Shown in pieces: positions 1 to 8,891 of a stretch of DNA of 64,000 bases (its first letter is position 1; each line of letters begins with the position of its first letter). The stretch comes from Achromobacter denitrificans NBRC 15125. GTDB taxonomy: Bacteria > Pseudomonadota > Gammaproteobacteria > Burkholderiales > Burkholderiaceae_B. Where the stretch lies: positions 124,001-188,000 of the forward strand of contig NZ_BCTQ01000003.1 in the NCBI RefSeq assembly GCF_001571365.1, in the 5' to 3' direction. A model generated the notes under the pieces. It did not search any database. It was not told where the DNA came from and saw nothing but the letters and a program-made list of their open reading frames with translations. The position numbers and the translations under genes are program-made.

Positions 1-536
1 TGCCGCTGGAACACCGCGGCCTAACGGTGCACTGGATCGGGCAGGCGCCCTGTGTGGCCGCGCTGCCGGAAGACGATCCGGTGGCGCAGCAAGCGGTGGT
101 GCCGGTGTCCGCGCTGGCGGGCCGCCGCCTGATCACCATGGCCAATCCTTTCCGGCTGCGCCGCCGGCTGGATGCCGCGCTCGCGCCCAACGGCCAGATG
201 CCCGGCACCCTGGAAACCAATTCGTCCGTCAACGCCCTGGCCGCCGTGCGCGCCGGACTGGGCGTGTCGGTGCTGGAGCCGATCACCGCCTACGGCGCGC
301 CGATGGCGGGCGTGGCGATCCGCCCCATCGACCTGGACATCCCCTTTTTCTTCGGGGTCATCACCCCGCAGTCGCAAACGCTGACGCCGGCCTGCCAGGC
401 CATGGCGGACGCGCTGGCGCAAGCCGCGGCGGACCTGCTGCCCGGCTTCGTGCTGCACGACGCCTGCGAGCATTCGGCGCTATTGCAGTCGATCTACGGT
501 GACGACGCCCCTCTTACGGAATCCCCTGCATTATGA
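1..536 (+). CDS. LysR-family regulator, C-terminal part (5' end outside window)
   Basis: About 177 residues are visible in a frame beginning at base 3, with no start codon in the window. They fit the second half of a LysR substrate-binding domain: an alternating alpha/beta pattern, a central TLETNSS segment followed by AAVRAGLGVSVLE, the usual effector-pocket region, and FFFGVITP as a later strand. The DNA-binding helix-turn-helix must lie upstream. The stop overlaps the next start as ATGA at 533-536, so the regulator is translationally coupled to the flavin/ABC operon it probably controls. The family call is solid; the effector is unknown. Confidence 0.85.
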   Translation, partial: PLEHRGLTVHWIGQAPCVAALPEDDPVAQQAVVPVSALAGRRLITMANPFRLRRRLDAALAPNGQMPGTLETNSSVNALAAVRAGLGVSVLEPITAYGAPMAGVAIRPIDLDIPFFFGVITPQSQTLTPACQAMADALAQAAADLLPGFVLHDACEHSALLQSIYGDDAPLTESPAL

Positions 537-2014
537 ATCTGCCCGTAGCCATCCCGCCGCAAGGTCTCGCAGCGCTGGAAGCGCGCCTGCGGCAAGACCT
601 GTCGTGGCTGGAAATCCCCGCCAAGAACTGGGTCACGCCCCGCCACGTCGACGGCCGGCAGGTGCTGGACGTGGCCGTCGTCGGCGGCGGCATGGCCGGC
701 CTGGCGGCGGCGGCGTCGCTCAAGCACCTGGGCATCGCCGCGCCGATTTTCGACCAGGCGCCCGAAGGCTATGAAGGCCCCTGGGCCACCACCGCCCGCA
801 TGGAAACCCTGCGTTCGCCCAAGCAGCTGACCGGCCCCGCGCTGGGCCTGCCCGCGCTGACCTTCCGCGCCTGGTTCGAAGCGCAGTTCGGCGCCGACGC
901 CTGGGAAGCGCTGGACAAGATCCCGCGCCTTCAATGGATGGACTACCTGCGCTGGTACCGCCGCGTGCTGGAACTGGACGTGCGGAACGAGCACCGCATC
1001 CTGGCCGTGCTGCCGCGCGCCGACGACCTGGTGCAGCTCGACATCGAATCCCCCGCCGGACGCGAGACGGTGCTGGCGCGCCGCGTGGTGCTGGCAACCG
1101 GGCGCGACGGCCTGGGCGGCGCCTACGTGCCTGATTTCGCGAAGAAACTGCCGCGCGACCGCTGGGCGCACTCGTCCGACGTGATGGACTACGCCACGCT
1201 CGCCGGCAAGCGGGTGGGCGTGGTCGGCGCCGGCGCGTCCGCCATGGACAGCGCCGCGACCGCGCTGGAGGCGGGCGCCGCCAGCGTGGACCTGCTGATC
1301 CGCCGCAACGATATTCCGCGCATCAACAAGGGCAAGGGCGCCGGCAACCCCGGCCTGACCCACGGCCACCTGACGCTGCCCGACGAGTGGAAGTGGAAGA
1401 TCCGCCACTACATCAACGCCGCCCAGGTGCCGCCGCCTCGCGGCAGCACGCTGCGCGTGTCGCGCCATCCGAACGCCCGCTTCAATCTGGGCGCAGGCGT
1501 GCAGGACCTGGCCCTGGTGGACGACGAAATCCGCGTCACCACGCCCAAGGGCGTGTTCGCGCTGGACTTCCTGATCTTCTCCACGGGCTTCCGAATCGAC
1601 TGGACCGTGCGTCCGGAGTTCGCGGCGCTCGCGCCGCACGTGCGCGCCTGGGGCGACCGCTACGTGCCGCCGGCCGGCGAGGAAGACCAGGAACTGCATG
1701 ATTCGCCCGACCTGGGCGCCGTCTTCGAATTGCAGGAAAAAACGCCGGGCGCCTGTCCCGGCCTGGACCGGGTGCACTGCTTCTCGTACCCGGCGGCGCT
1801 GACCCAGGGCACGATCTCGGGCGACATCCCGGCGATCAGCGAAGGCGCCAAGCGCCTGGCCCAGGGCATCGCCGGCCTGTTCTACCGCGAAGACGTGGCC
1901 ACGCACTACGCCAATATGGAAGCGTTCTCCGAACCGGAAGTGTTCGGCGACGAATGGGTCCCGGCCCCGGCTCCCGCCCAGGCGTCCGTCCCGCAGTCGG
2001 AGACCGCGCAATGA
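533..2014 (+). CDS. FAD/NAD(P)-binding oxidoreductase, flavin monooxygenase-like
   Basis: This 493-residue protein has two dinucleotide-binding motifs, GGGMAG at residues 51-56 (FAD) and GAGASA at 232-237 (NADPH). An ATG motif at 188-190 and an FSTGF motif further on are usual in FMO, Baeyer-Villiger and lysine N-hydroxylase-like flavoproteins. It should be a soluble NAD(P)H-dependent oxygenase or oxidoreductase acting on a small molecule, probably one delivered by the ABC importer that follows. The start overlaps the LysR stop and the end overlaps the permease start by ATGA. The substrate cannot be read from the sequence. The long N-terminal lead of about 45 residues before the FAD motif is unusual for classical FMOs. 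Confidence 0.82.
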   Translation: MNLPVAIPPQGLAALEARLRQDLSWLEIPAKNWVTPRHVDGRQVLDVAVVGGGMAGLAAAASLKHLGIAAPIFDQAPEGYEGPWATTARMETLRSPKQLTGPALGLPALTFRAWFEAQFGADAWEALDKIPRLQWMDYLRWYRRVLELDVRNEHRILAVLPRADDLVQLDIESPAGRETVLARRVVLATGRDGLGGAYVPDFAKKLPRDRWAHSSDVMDYATLAGKRVGVVGAGASAMDSAATALEAGAASVDLLIRRNDIPRINKGKGAGNPGLTHGHLTLPDEWKWKIRHYINAAQVPPPRGSTLRVSRHPNARFNLGAGVQDLALVDDEIRVTTPKGVFALDFLIFSTGFRIDWTVRPEFAALAPHVRAWGDRYVPPAGEEDQELHDSPDLGAVFELQEKTPGACPGLDRVHCFSYPAALTQGTISGDIPAISEGAKRLAQGIAGLFYREDVATHYANMEAFSEPEVFGDEWVPAPAPAQASVPQSETAQ

Positions 2015-2985
2015 CGGGCTGGTTGCTGCGCCGCGTGGCGCAAGCCGCGGTGGTCGTTTTCCTGATGACGCTGATCGTCTTCGTGGGCCTGCACGCCATC
2101 GGCAATCCGGTGGACATCCTGATCGGCCAGGACGTGGACCAGGTGGACCGCGCCCGCATCATTGCCGAGCTGGGCCTGGACAAGCCGCTGTGGGAACAAT
2201 ACCTGGCGTTCCTGAACGGCGCCCTGCACGGCAACCTGGGCAACAGCTTCGTCTACAACATCCCGGCCGTGGAACTGGTGATCCAGCGCCTGCCCGCCAC
2301 CTTCGAGCTGGCCATCGCCGCCATGATGCTGGCCGTGGTCGTGGGCCTGCCGCTGGGCCTGTACGCAGGCCTGTATCCGGACAGCAGGTTCTCCAAGATG
2401 ATCATGGCGGGCAGCATCGTGGGCTTCTCCCTGCCGACGTTCTGGATCGCCCTGATGCTGATCATGACCTTCAGCGTGTCGCTGGGCTGGCTGCCGGCCA
2501 GCGGGCGCGGCCAGACGGTGGAGTTCCTGGGCTTCCAGTGGTCGTGGCTGACGGCCGACGGCTGGCGCCACCTGATCCTGCCGGCGTTCAACCTGTCGCT
2601 CTTCAAGATTTCGCTGGTGATCCGCCTGACTCGCGCCGGCGTGCGCGACGTGCTGCCGCAGGACTTCGTGAAGTTCGCCCGCGCCAAGGGCCTGTCGCCC
2701 GCCCGCGTGGTCGGCGTGCACGTGCTGCGCAACACCATGATCCCGCTGGTGACGGTGCTGGGCCTGGAACTGGGCTCCACCATCGCCTTCGCCGTCGTCA
2801 CGGAGAGCATCTTCGCCTGGTCCGGCGCCGGCAAGCTGATCCTGGACAGCCTGAACGCGCTGGACCGCCCGGTGATCGTGGCCTACCTGATCGTGGTGGT
2901 CTTCCTGTTCGTGACGCTGAACCTGATCGTGGACATTCTGTACAAAGTGCTGGACCCGCGGGTTCGGCTGGAGACCTCGGCATGA
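2011..2985 (+). CDS. ABC transporter permease, DppB/OppB type
   Basis: This is a 324-residue inner-membrane permease of the peptide/nickel/opine importer family. The N-terminal LLRRVAQAAVVVFLMTLIVF segment is typical of the first membrane helix of DppB proteins, and the cytoplasmic EAA-like loop (DFVKFARAKGL, then HVLRNTMIPLVT) contacts the ATPases. An upstream in-frame ATG at 1954 exists, but 2011 is preferred because its ATG overlaps the preceding TGA and begins the conserved N-terminus. It is followed by the partner permease with a further ATGA overlap. Confidence 0.93.
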   Translation: MTGWLLRRVAQAAVVVFLMTLIVFVGLHAIGNPVDILIGQDVDQVDRARIIAELGLDKPLWEQYLAFLNGALHGNLGNSFVYNIPAVELVIQRLPATFELAIAAMMLAVVVGLPLGLYAGLYPDSRFSKMIMAGSIVGFSLPTFWIALMLIMTFSVSLGWLPASGRGQTVEFLGFQWSWLTADGWRHLILPAFNLSLFKISLVIRLTRAGVRDVLPQDFVKFARAKGLSPARVVGVHVLRNTMIPLVTVLGLELGSTIAFAVVTESIFAWSGAGKLILDSLNALDRPVIVAYLIVVVFLFVTLNLIVDILYKVLDPRVRLETSA

Positions 2986-3899
2986 GCGCAGTATCCACTC
3001 AACCCCAGGCGCCCGCGCTGCGCCGCGAATCGCCCTGGCGCCGCAACCTGGCCGAGTTCCTGTCGTCCAAGACGGCCGTGCTGGGCCTGGCGGTGTCGGT
3101 GCTGCTGATCCTGGCCGCCGCGCTGGCGCCCTGGATCGCGCCGCAGAACCCCTACGACCTGCTGCAGATCGACGTGCTGGACGCCCGCCTGCCGCCGGGC
3201 ACCATGAACGGGCTGGACACGTTCCACTACTGGCTGGGCACCGACGGCCAGGGCCGCGACCTGCTGTCCGGCATCCTGTACGGCCTGCGCATCAGCCTGG
3301 TCGTGGGCGTGGGTTCGGCGCTCATCGCCGGCGTGGTCGGCACGCTGCTGGGCCTCTTGGCCGCCTATGCCGGCGGCAAGGTCGACGCGCTGATCATGCG
3401 CCTGGTGGACCTGATCCTGTCGTTCCCGTCGATACTCGTGGCCATGATGATCCTGGCCTACCTGGGCAAGGGCGTGGGCAACGTCGTGCTGACGCTGGTG
3501 ATCCTGGAATGGGCCTATTACGCCCGCACCGCGCGCGGCCAGGCCCTGGTGGAGCGCCGCCGCGAATACGTGGAAGCCGCCCGCTGCCTGGACATCCCCA
3601 ATTGGCGGATCATGTTGAAGCACATCCTGCCCAACTGCCTGCCGCCGCTCATCGTCATCGGCACGTTGCAGATCGCGCGCGCCATCACGCTGGAAGCCAC
3701 GCTGAGCTTCCTGGGCCTGGGCGTGCCCGTGACCGAGCCGTCGCTGGGGCTGCTGATCTCCAACGGCTTCCAGACCATGCTGTCCGGCGAGTACTGGATC
3801 AGCTTCTATCCCGGCATCGCGCTGCTCGTCACCATCGTGGCGATCAACCTGGTGGGCGACCGCCTGCGCGACGTGCTGAACCCGAGGAACCACAAATGA
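2982..3899 (+). CDS. ABC transporter permease, DppC/OppC type
   Basis: This 305-residue second permease of the importer has an N-terminal cytoplasmic tail, a first membrane helix near residues 33-52, a periplasmic loop with HYWLGTDGQGRDLLSGILYG as is usual for DppC, and a C-terminal EAA loop (EYVEAARCLDIPNWRIMLKH). The ATG at 2982 overlaps the stop of the first permease; longer in-frame extensions upstream would run through that gene. Together the two permeases form the membrane channel. Confidence 0.93.
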   Translation: MSAVSTQPQAPALRRESPWRRNLAEFLSSKTAVLGLAVSVLLILAAALAPWIAPQNPYDLLQIDVLDARLPPGTMNGLDTFHYWLGTDGQGRDLLSGILYGLRISLVVGVGSALIAGVVGTLLGLLAAYAGGKVDALIMRLVDLILSFPSILVAMMILAYLGKGVGNVVLTLVILEWAYYARTARGQALVERRREYVEAARCLDIPNWRIMLKHILPNCLPPLIVIGTLQIARAITLEATLSFLGLGVPVTEPSLGLLISNGFQTMLSGEYWISFYPGIALLVTIVAINLVGDRLRDVLNPRNHK

Positions 3900-4906
3900 C
3901 CGCCGCCCGCACCCCTTCCGGCGCGCCGGCCACGCTGGAGGTGCGCAACCTGCGCACCCACTTCTTTACCCGCGCGGGCGTGCTGCCCGCCGTGGACGAC
4001 GTCTCTTTCAAGCTTGAACGCGGCAAGATCCTGGGCCTGGTCGGCGAGTCCGGCTCGGGCAAGTCCGTCACGGGCTTCTCCATCATGGGCCTGGTGGACG
4101 CCCCGGGCCGCGTGGTCGGCGGCGAAGTGCTGTTCCAGGGCCGCGACCTGACCAAGCTGGCGCCGCGCGAACTGAGGAAGCTCCAGGGCAACCGCATCGC
4201 CATGATCTTCCAGGACCCGATGATGACGCTGAACCCCGTGCTGCGGGTGGATGCGCAAATGATCGAGACCGTGCGCGCGCACAACAAGATGAGCGTGGCC
4301 CAGGCCCGCGCCCTGTCGCGCGACACCCTGGGCATGATGGGCATTCCCAGCCCCGAGGAACGCCTGCGGGCCTATCCGCACCAATTGTCCGGCGGCATGC
4401 GCCAGCGCGTGGCCATCGCCATCGCCATGCTGCACCGCCCCGACCTGATCATCGCGGACGAGCCCACCACCGCGCTGGACGTCACCATCCAGGCGCAGAT
4501 CCTGTCGGAAGTGCAGAAGCTTGCGCAGCAGCACGGCACCAGCCTGATCTGGATCACGCACGACCTGTCGGTCGTGGCCGGGCTGGCCGACGACGTGGCC
4601 GTCATGTATGCCGGCCGCATCGTCGAGCACGGCACCGTGGACGACGTGCTGGACCGCCCGCAGCATCCCTACACCGTGGGCCTGATCGACAGCCTGCCCA
4701 GCAACAACCAGCGCGGCCAACGCCTGCGCCAGATTCCCGGCATGACGCCCAACCTGCTCAACCTGCCCGCCGGCTGTGCCTTTGCGGCGCGCTGCCCGCG
4801 CGCCTCGGCCGCCTGCGGCCAGCAGCCCGCCATCACCGACGCCCTGCCCGGCCATCGCGTGCGCTGCTTCCACCCCAGCCTCCAGGCCAGCGAGGTAACG
4901 GCATGA
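3896..4906 (+). CDS. ABC transporter ATP-binding protein, DppD/OppD type
   Basis: This 336-residue ATPase carries Walker A GESGSGKS near residues 54-61, a Q-loop (MIFQDP), the LSGGMRQR signature, Walker B (LIIADEP) and an H-loop (WITHD). The C-terminal oligopeptide/dipeptide extension has the cysteine-rich [11 protein letters not shown] segment, which in related importers binds a 4Fe-4S cluster. It pairs with the next ATPase to drive import through the two permeases. Both ends overlap neighbours by ATGA, so the subunits are co-translated. Confidence 0.94.
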   Translation: MTAARTPSGAPATLEVRNLRTHFFTRAGVLPAVDDVSFKLERGKILGLVGESGSGKSVTGFSIMGLVDAPGRVVGGEVLFQGRDLTKLAPRELRKLQGNRIAMIFQDPMMTLNPVLRVDAQMIETVRAHNKMSVAQARALSRDTLGMMGIPSPEERLRAYPHQLSGGMRQRVAIAIAMLHRPDLIIADEPTTALDVTIQAQILSEVQKLAQQHGTSLIWITHDLSVVAGLADDVAVMYAGRIVEHGTVDDVLDRPQHPYTVGLIDSLPSNNQRGQRLRQIPGMTPNLLNLPAGCAFAARCPRASAACGQQPAITDALPGHRVRCFHPSLQASEVTA

Positions 4907-5922
4907 CGACGCCCGTCTCCGCCCCCACCCCGCTGATCGACCTGAGCGGCGTCAGCAAGCGCTTCGGCGAGCGCCGCGTCGGCCCGGCCGGCCGCGCCCT
5001 GCAGCGCATGGGCCTGTCCAAGCCGCCCGCCGTCACCCGCGCCGTCGACAACGTGGACTTGATCGTCAACCCCGGCGAAGTGGTCGGCCTGGTCGGCGAG
5101 TCCGGCTGCGGCAAGTCCACGCTGGGCCGCATCGCGGCCGGCCTGCTCACGCCCTCGGGCGGCGAGATCCGCATCAACGGCGTGCGCCCGGCCGACATGA
5201 ACGCCGCCGAGGCCCACGCCGCGCGCCTGCGCGTGCAGATGATTTTCCAGGACCCCTACGCCAGCCTCAACCCGCGTCTGCGCGTGGACGAGATCGTGGG
5301 CGAAGCGGCCCGCATCCATGGCCTGGTCGGCAACGGCGACTTCGACGACTACGTCAGCGCCCAGATGGAACGCGCCGGCCTGGACCCGGCGCTGCGCCAG
5401 CGCTATCCGCACCAGTTCAGCGGCGGCCAGCGCCAGCGCATCGGCATCGCCCGCGCGCTGGCGGTGCAGCCGTCCATGCTGGTGTGCGACGAAGCCGTCG
5501 CCGCGCTGGACGTCTCCATCCAGGCGCAGATCCTGAACCTATTCATGGACCTGCGCGAAGACCTTGGCCTGACCTATCTTTTCATCAGCCATGACCTGGG
5601 CGTGGTCGAGCACCTGTCCGACCGCGTCGTGATCATGTACCTGGGCCGCGTCGTGGAAACGGCCACGGTGGAAGAAGTGTTCCGCCGCCCCAACCACCCG
5701 TACACGCAGGCCCTGCTGGCCGAGATCCCCAGCCTGAAGTCGCGCCACAAGACCTTTACCGCGATCAAGGGCGAGATCCCCAGCCCGCTGAACCCGCCCG
5801 GCGGCTGCCATTTCCATCCGCGATGTCCGCATGCGATGCCGCGCTGCAAGACCGAGGTTCCCACGCTGAAGGGAATCGCCATCAACCACCTGAGCGCCTG
5901 TCACCTGAACGACATGGCCTGA
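4903..5922 (+). CDS. ABC transporter ATP-binding protein, DppF/OppF type
   Basis: This 339-residue ATPase is the second nucleotide-binding subunit. It has an insert between the first strands (about residues 20-45) typical of OppF/DppF, Walker [10 protein letters not shown], a Q-loop ([16 protein letters not shown]), the FSGGQRQR signature and an H-loop (FISHD). Walker B is atypical: [12 protein letters not shown] has VCDEAV where most homologues have VCDEPV. The [11 protein letters not shown] tail is the cysteine-rich C-terminal extension. The gene starts inside the stop of its partner. Confidence 0.93.
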   Translation: MTTPVSAPTPLIDLSGVSKRFGERRVGPAGRALQRMGLSKPPAVTRAVDNVDLIVNPGEVVGLVGESGCGKSTLGRIAAGLLTPSGGEIRINGVRPADMNAAEAHAARLRVQMIFQDPYASLNPRLRVDEIVGEAARIHGLVGNGDFDDYVSAQMERAGLDPALRQRYPHQFSGGQRQRIGIARALAVQPSMLVCDEAVAALDVSIQAQILNLFMDLREDLGLTYLFISHDLGVVEHLSDRVVIMYLGRVVETATVEEVFRRPNHPYTQALLAEIPSLKSRHKTFTAIKGEIPSPLNPPGGCHFHPRCPHAMPRCKTEVPTLKGIAINHLSACHLNDMA

Positions 5923-5930
5923 CCGCATCC

Positions 5931-5952
5931 GCCGCGGCGCCCGCGCCGCGGC
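5931..5952 (+). promoter_or_regulatory. Intercistronic GC hairpin between ATPase and binding-protein genes
   Basis: A perfect 9-bp stem (GCCGCGGCG, loop CCCG, CGCCGCGGC) lies in the 75-bp gap between the ATPase stop and the binding-protein start. There is no T-tract, so it is not a classical terminator. Hairpins at this point in importer operons often protect the binding-protein message or attenuate read-through; that role is inferred. Confidence 0.5.
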
Positions 5953-5997
5953 TTCCGGAATTGACCGCCAGTTCCCCCTGTACCAAGGACTCCGAAC

Positions 5998-7569
5998 ATG
6001 AAACGCCTGATTCTCACCACCCTGACCGCCGCCCTCCTCGGCGCCTCGGCCGCCGCCAGCGCGGACGACCTGTCCATCGGCTTCGCCGACCCGCTGTCGT
6101 CGCTGGACCCGCAGTTGAACAACCACGCCGGCGACCGCTCGGTGGCCCTGCACTTCTGGGACCTGGCGATCGAGAACAAGTGGAACAAGCTCCAGCCCGG
6201 CCTGGTCGCCAGTTGGAAGCCGCTGGACGACAAGACCTGGGAATTCAAGCTGCGCGAAGGCGTCAAGTGGCAGGACGGCACGCCCTTCACCGCCGACGAC
6301 CTGATCTATTCCTACACCCGCGCGCGCGCCGTGCCGGGCAGCGTGGCCACCTACGCCGGCTACCTGCGCACCATCGACACGATGACCGCCAAGGACCCGC
6401 TGACCCTGATCATCAAGACCAAGGCCCCCAACCCCGACCTGCCGCTGAACCTGGCCTCCGTGCACGTGGTCAGCAAGCACGTCGGTGAAAAGTCGACCAC
6501 GGAAGACTACAACTCGGGCAAGGCCATGATCGGCACCGGCCCGTACAAGTTCGTGTCCTACACCCCCGGCGACCGCGTCATCATGGAACGCAACGACGCC
6601 TACTGGGGCGACAAGCAGATCTGGGACAAGGTCAACTACCGCTACATCAATAACGCCGCCGCCCGCACCGCCGCGCTGCTGGCCGGCGACGTGGACGTGA
6701 TCGACAAGGTCTCGGTGTCGGACCTGGCCAAGCTGCAAAAGGCGTCCAACATCTCTGTCTACCCCTACGACGGCCTGCGCGTCATGATCCTGCAGCCCAG
6801 CTTCAACCCCGCGCCCAACCAGTACATCACCGACAACAACGGCAAGGCGCTGGACAAGAACCCGTTGCTGGACGTGCGCGTGCGCCAGGCGCTGAACCTG
6901 GCCATCAACCGCAAGGCCATCTCCGACCGCATCCTGCAAGGCGCCGCCACCGAAGCCAACCAGTGGATGCCCAAGGGCACCTTCGGCTACAACCCCGACG
7001 TCAAGGACATCCCCAACGACGTCGCCCAGGCCAAGAAGCTGCTGGCCGAAGCCGGCTTTCCCGACGGCTTCAAGCTGACCATGCACGTTCCCAACGACCG
7101 CTACCCCCAGGGCCCGGAAACCGCCCAGGCGGTGGCCCAGTTCTGGACCCGCATCGGCGTGAAGACCCAGGTGGAAGTCGTGCCGTGGGCCGTGTACTCG
7201 GGCCGCGCCAACAAGAACGAATTCGCGGTCAGCATGCTGGCCTGGGGCAACGGCACCGGCGAAGGCAGCTACGCGCTGGTCAACATCCTGGCCACCGCCG
7301 ACGCCAAGAAGGGCCTGGGCGCCTCCAACTGGGGCCGCTACAGCAACGCCAAGGTCGACGCCGCCCTGGAGCAGTCCACCTCGGAATTCGACGTGGCCAA
7401 GCGTGAAGCCATCCTGCGCGACTCCGTCAAGATCGTGTCGGACGACGTGGGCATCATCCCGCTCTTCCACTACAAGAACATCTGGGCCACCAAGAAGGGC
7501 CTGAAGGTCACCCCCATGACCAGCGACCGCACGGCCGCCATGATGGTGACCAAGGACTCCGGCAAGTAA
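5998..7569 (+). CDS. ABC importer substrate-binding protein, family 5 (peptide/opine/nickel type)
   Basis: This 523-residue periplasmic receptor has a signal peptide (MKRLILTTLTAALLGASAAA, cleavage probably after ASA near residue 21). Family 5 features include LVASWKPLDDKTWEFKLREG near residues 66-85, IGTGPYKF near 176-183 and VRQALNLAINRKAI near 296-309. It captures the substrate for the importer encoded just upstream. It is separated from the ATPase gene by a strong hairpin, consistent with higher expression of the receptor. The ligand is unknown; the linked flavoprotein, hydrolase and CMD protein suggest an organic compound that is degraded rather than simple peptides. Confidence 0.92.
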   Translation: MKRLILTTLTAALLGASAAASADDLSIGFADPLSSLDPQLNNHAGDRSVALHFWDLAIENKWNKLQPGLVASWKPLDDKTWEFKLREGVKWQDGTPFTADDLIYSYTRARAVPGSVATYAGYLRTIDTMTAKDPLTLIIKTKAPNPDLPLNLASVHVVSKHVGEKSTTEDYNSGKAMIGTGPYKFVSYTPGDRVIMERNDAYWGDKQIWDKVNYRYINNAAARTAALLAGDVDVIDKVSVSDLAKLQKASNISVYPYDGLRVMILQPSFNPAPNQYITDNNGKALDKNPLLDVRVRQALNLAINRKAISDRILQGAATEANQWMPKGTFGYNPDVKDIPNDVAQAKKLLAEAGFPDGFKLTMHVPNDRYPQGPETAQAVAQFWTRIGVKTQVEVVPWAVYSGRANKNEFAVSMLAWGNGTGEGSYALVNILATADAKKGLGASNWGRYSNAKVDAALEQSTSEFDVAKREAILRDSVKIVSDDVGIIPLFHYKNIWATKKGLKVTPMTSDRTAAMMVTKDSGK

Positions 7570-7572
7570 GCC

Positions 7573-8871
7573 ATGGCGCCCGTACTCACCATCACCCCCG
7601 CGGACGCCCTGATCGACGTGCCGCGCTGCATCCGGGTCGAGCAGGCCCAGCCCGGCGAAACGGTGGAGATCACCGCCCTCACGCGCCGCAAGGGCGTGCT
7701 CTGGCAAAGCCAGGCCACCTTCGTGGCGGACGCGGCCGGCATCGTCGACCTGACGCGCCAGGCCCCCGTATCCGGCGACTACGCCGGCGTGGCCCCCATG
7801 GGCCTGATCTGGTCGCAGTCGCCCGTGGATTCGCCCAGCCGCGAACAGTTCAACCAGCCGGTCGCCGAGCCCCTGGTCACCGACGTGGTGGCCCGCGCCG
7901 GCGGCGCGCAGGCCCAGGCCAGCTTCATCCAGCGCCTGGCGTGCGAGGGCGTCACCCGCCAGGACGTGCGCGAGGAAGGCCTGGTCGGCACGCTGTACCT
8001 GCCGCCCGGCGCCGGCCCGGGCACGCATCCCGCCGTCATGATCCTGAACGGCTCGGGCGGCGGCATCAACGAACCGCGCGCCGCGCTCTACGCCTCGCGC
8101 GGCTACGCCGCCTTCGCGCTGGCGTACTTCAAGGCGCCCGGCCTGTCCGACTACATCTCCAACACCCCGCTGGAGTACTTCCAGACCGGCCTGCGCTGGC
8201 TGCGCAAGAAGGTGCAACCCAAGCACGACTTCGTCGCCATCAGCGGCCAGTCGCGCGGCGGCGAACTGGTGCTGCTGCTGGGCGCCACCTTCCCCGAGGA
8301 AGTGTCCGCCGTGGTCGCCTACGTGCCCGGCGCCGTGGTCCACAGCGGCCAGAACGCCTGCGATCCCAAGATCGGCCGCGAAGGCCCCACGTGGCTGCTG
8401 GGCGGCAAGCCCATCCCCCACGTCTGGGAAAACAACCGCACCGCCACCTGGGCGCCCTTCGACGAAGGCCCCGCGCCGCACCGCCACGAGAAGGCCATCC
8501 TCACCGCGCTGCAAGACCCCGACGCCGTCGCCCGCGCCCGCATCAAGGTCGAGAACATCCAGGGCCCCGTCATCCTGCTGTCGGGCACCGACGACGGCTC
8601 CTGGCCGTCCAGCCTGTACTCCAAGATGGTGCAGGACAAGCTGGCCGAAGTGAAGCACCCCTACCCGGTCCAATGGCTGGACTACGAGAACGGCGGGCAC
8701 TCCATCCTGTTCCCGTACGTGCCCACCACCCAGCACGTGTACGCCCACCCCGTGTCCGGCAAGATCAGCACCAGCGGCGGCACCCCGCGCGACAACGCCC
8801 GCGCCGACCAGGAATCCTGGGAAGGCGTGCTGAAGTTCCTGGACGCCGCCGTCCGCGCCCGCGCCGCCTGA
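7573..8871 (+). CDS. BAAT-like acyl-CoA thioesterase/dienelactone hydrolase-like serine hydrolase
   Basis: This 432-residue protein has an N-terminal beta domain (about 1-125) like the acyl-CoA thioester hydrolase/bile acid acyltransferase N-terminal domain and a C-terminal alpha/beta hydrolase. The nucleophile elbow is GQSRGG with Ser227, and Asp340 or Asp341 (GTDDGS) and His376 (NGGHSI) complete a likely triad. Many BAAT-family enzymes use Cys, so Ser suggests hydrolysis of an ester, thioester or amide. The start is 3 bp after the binding-protein stop. A clear paralogue lies at 61170-62462 with a different transporter, so the enzyme type travels with uptake modules. Confidence 0.8.
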   Translation: MAPVLTITPADALIDVPRCIRVEQAQPGETVEITALTRRKGVLWQSQATFVADAAGIVDLTRQAPVSGDYAGVAPMGLIWSQSPVDSPSREQFNQPVAEPLVTDVVARAGGAQAQASFIQRLACEGVTRQDVREEGLVGTLYLPPGAGPGTHPAVMILNGSGGGINEPRAALYASRGYAAFALAYFKAPGLSDYISNTPLEYFQTGLRWLRKKVQPKHDFVAISGQSRGGELVLLLGATFPEEVSAVVAYVPGAVVHSGQNACDPKIGREGPTWLLGGKPIPHVWENNRTATWAPFDEGPAPHRHEKAILTALQDPDAVARARIKVENIQGPVILLSGTDDGSWPSSLYSKMVQDKLAEVKHPYPVQWLDYENGGHSILFPYVPTTQHVYAHPVSGKISTSGGTPRDNARADQESWEGVLKFLDAAVRARAA

Positions 8872-8891
8872 GAGAAACAAGGAGATCCCGC

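Noticed and set aside
5539-8880. A 1113-codon open frame on the minus strand
   Set aside because: It is antisense to the ATPase, receptor and hydrolase genes, has no domain and no ribosome site, and arises from C-ending codon bias.
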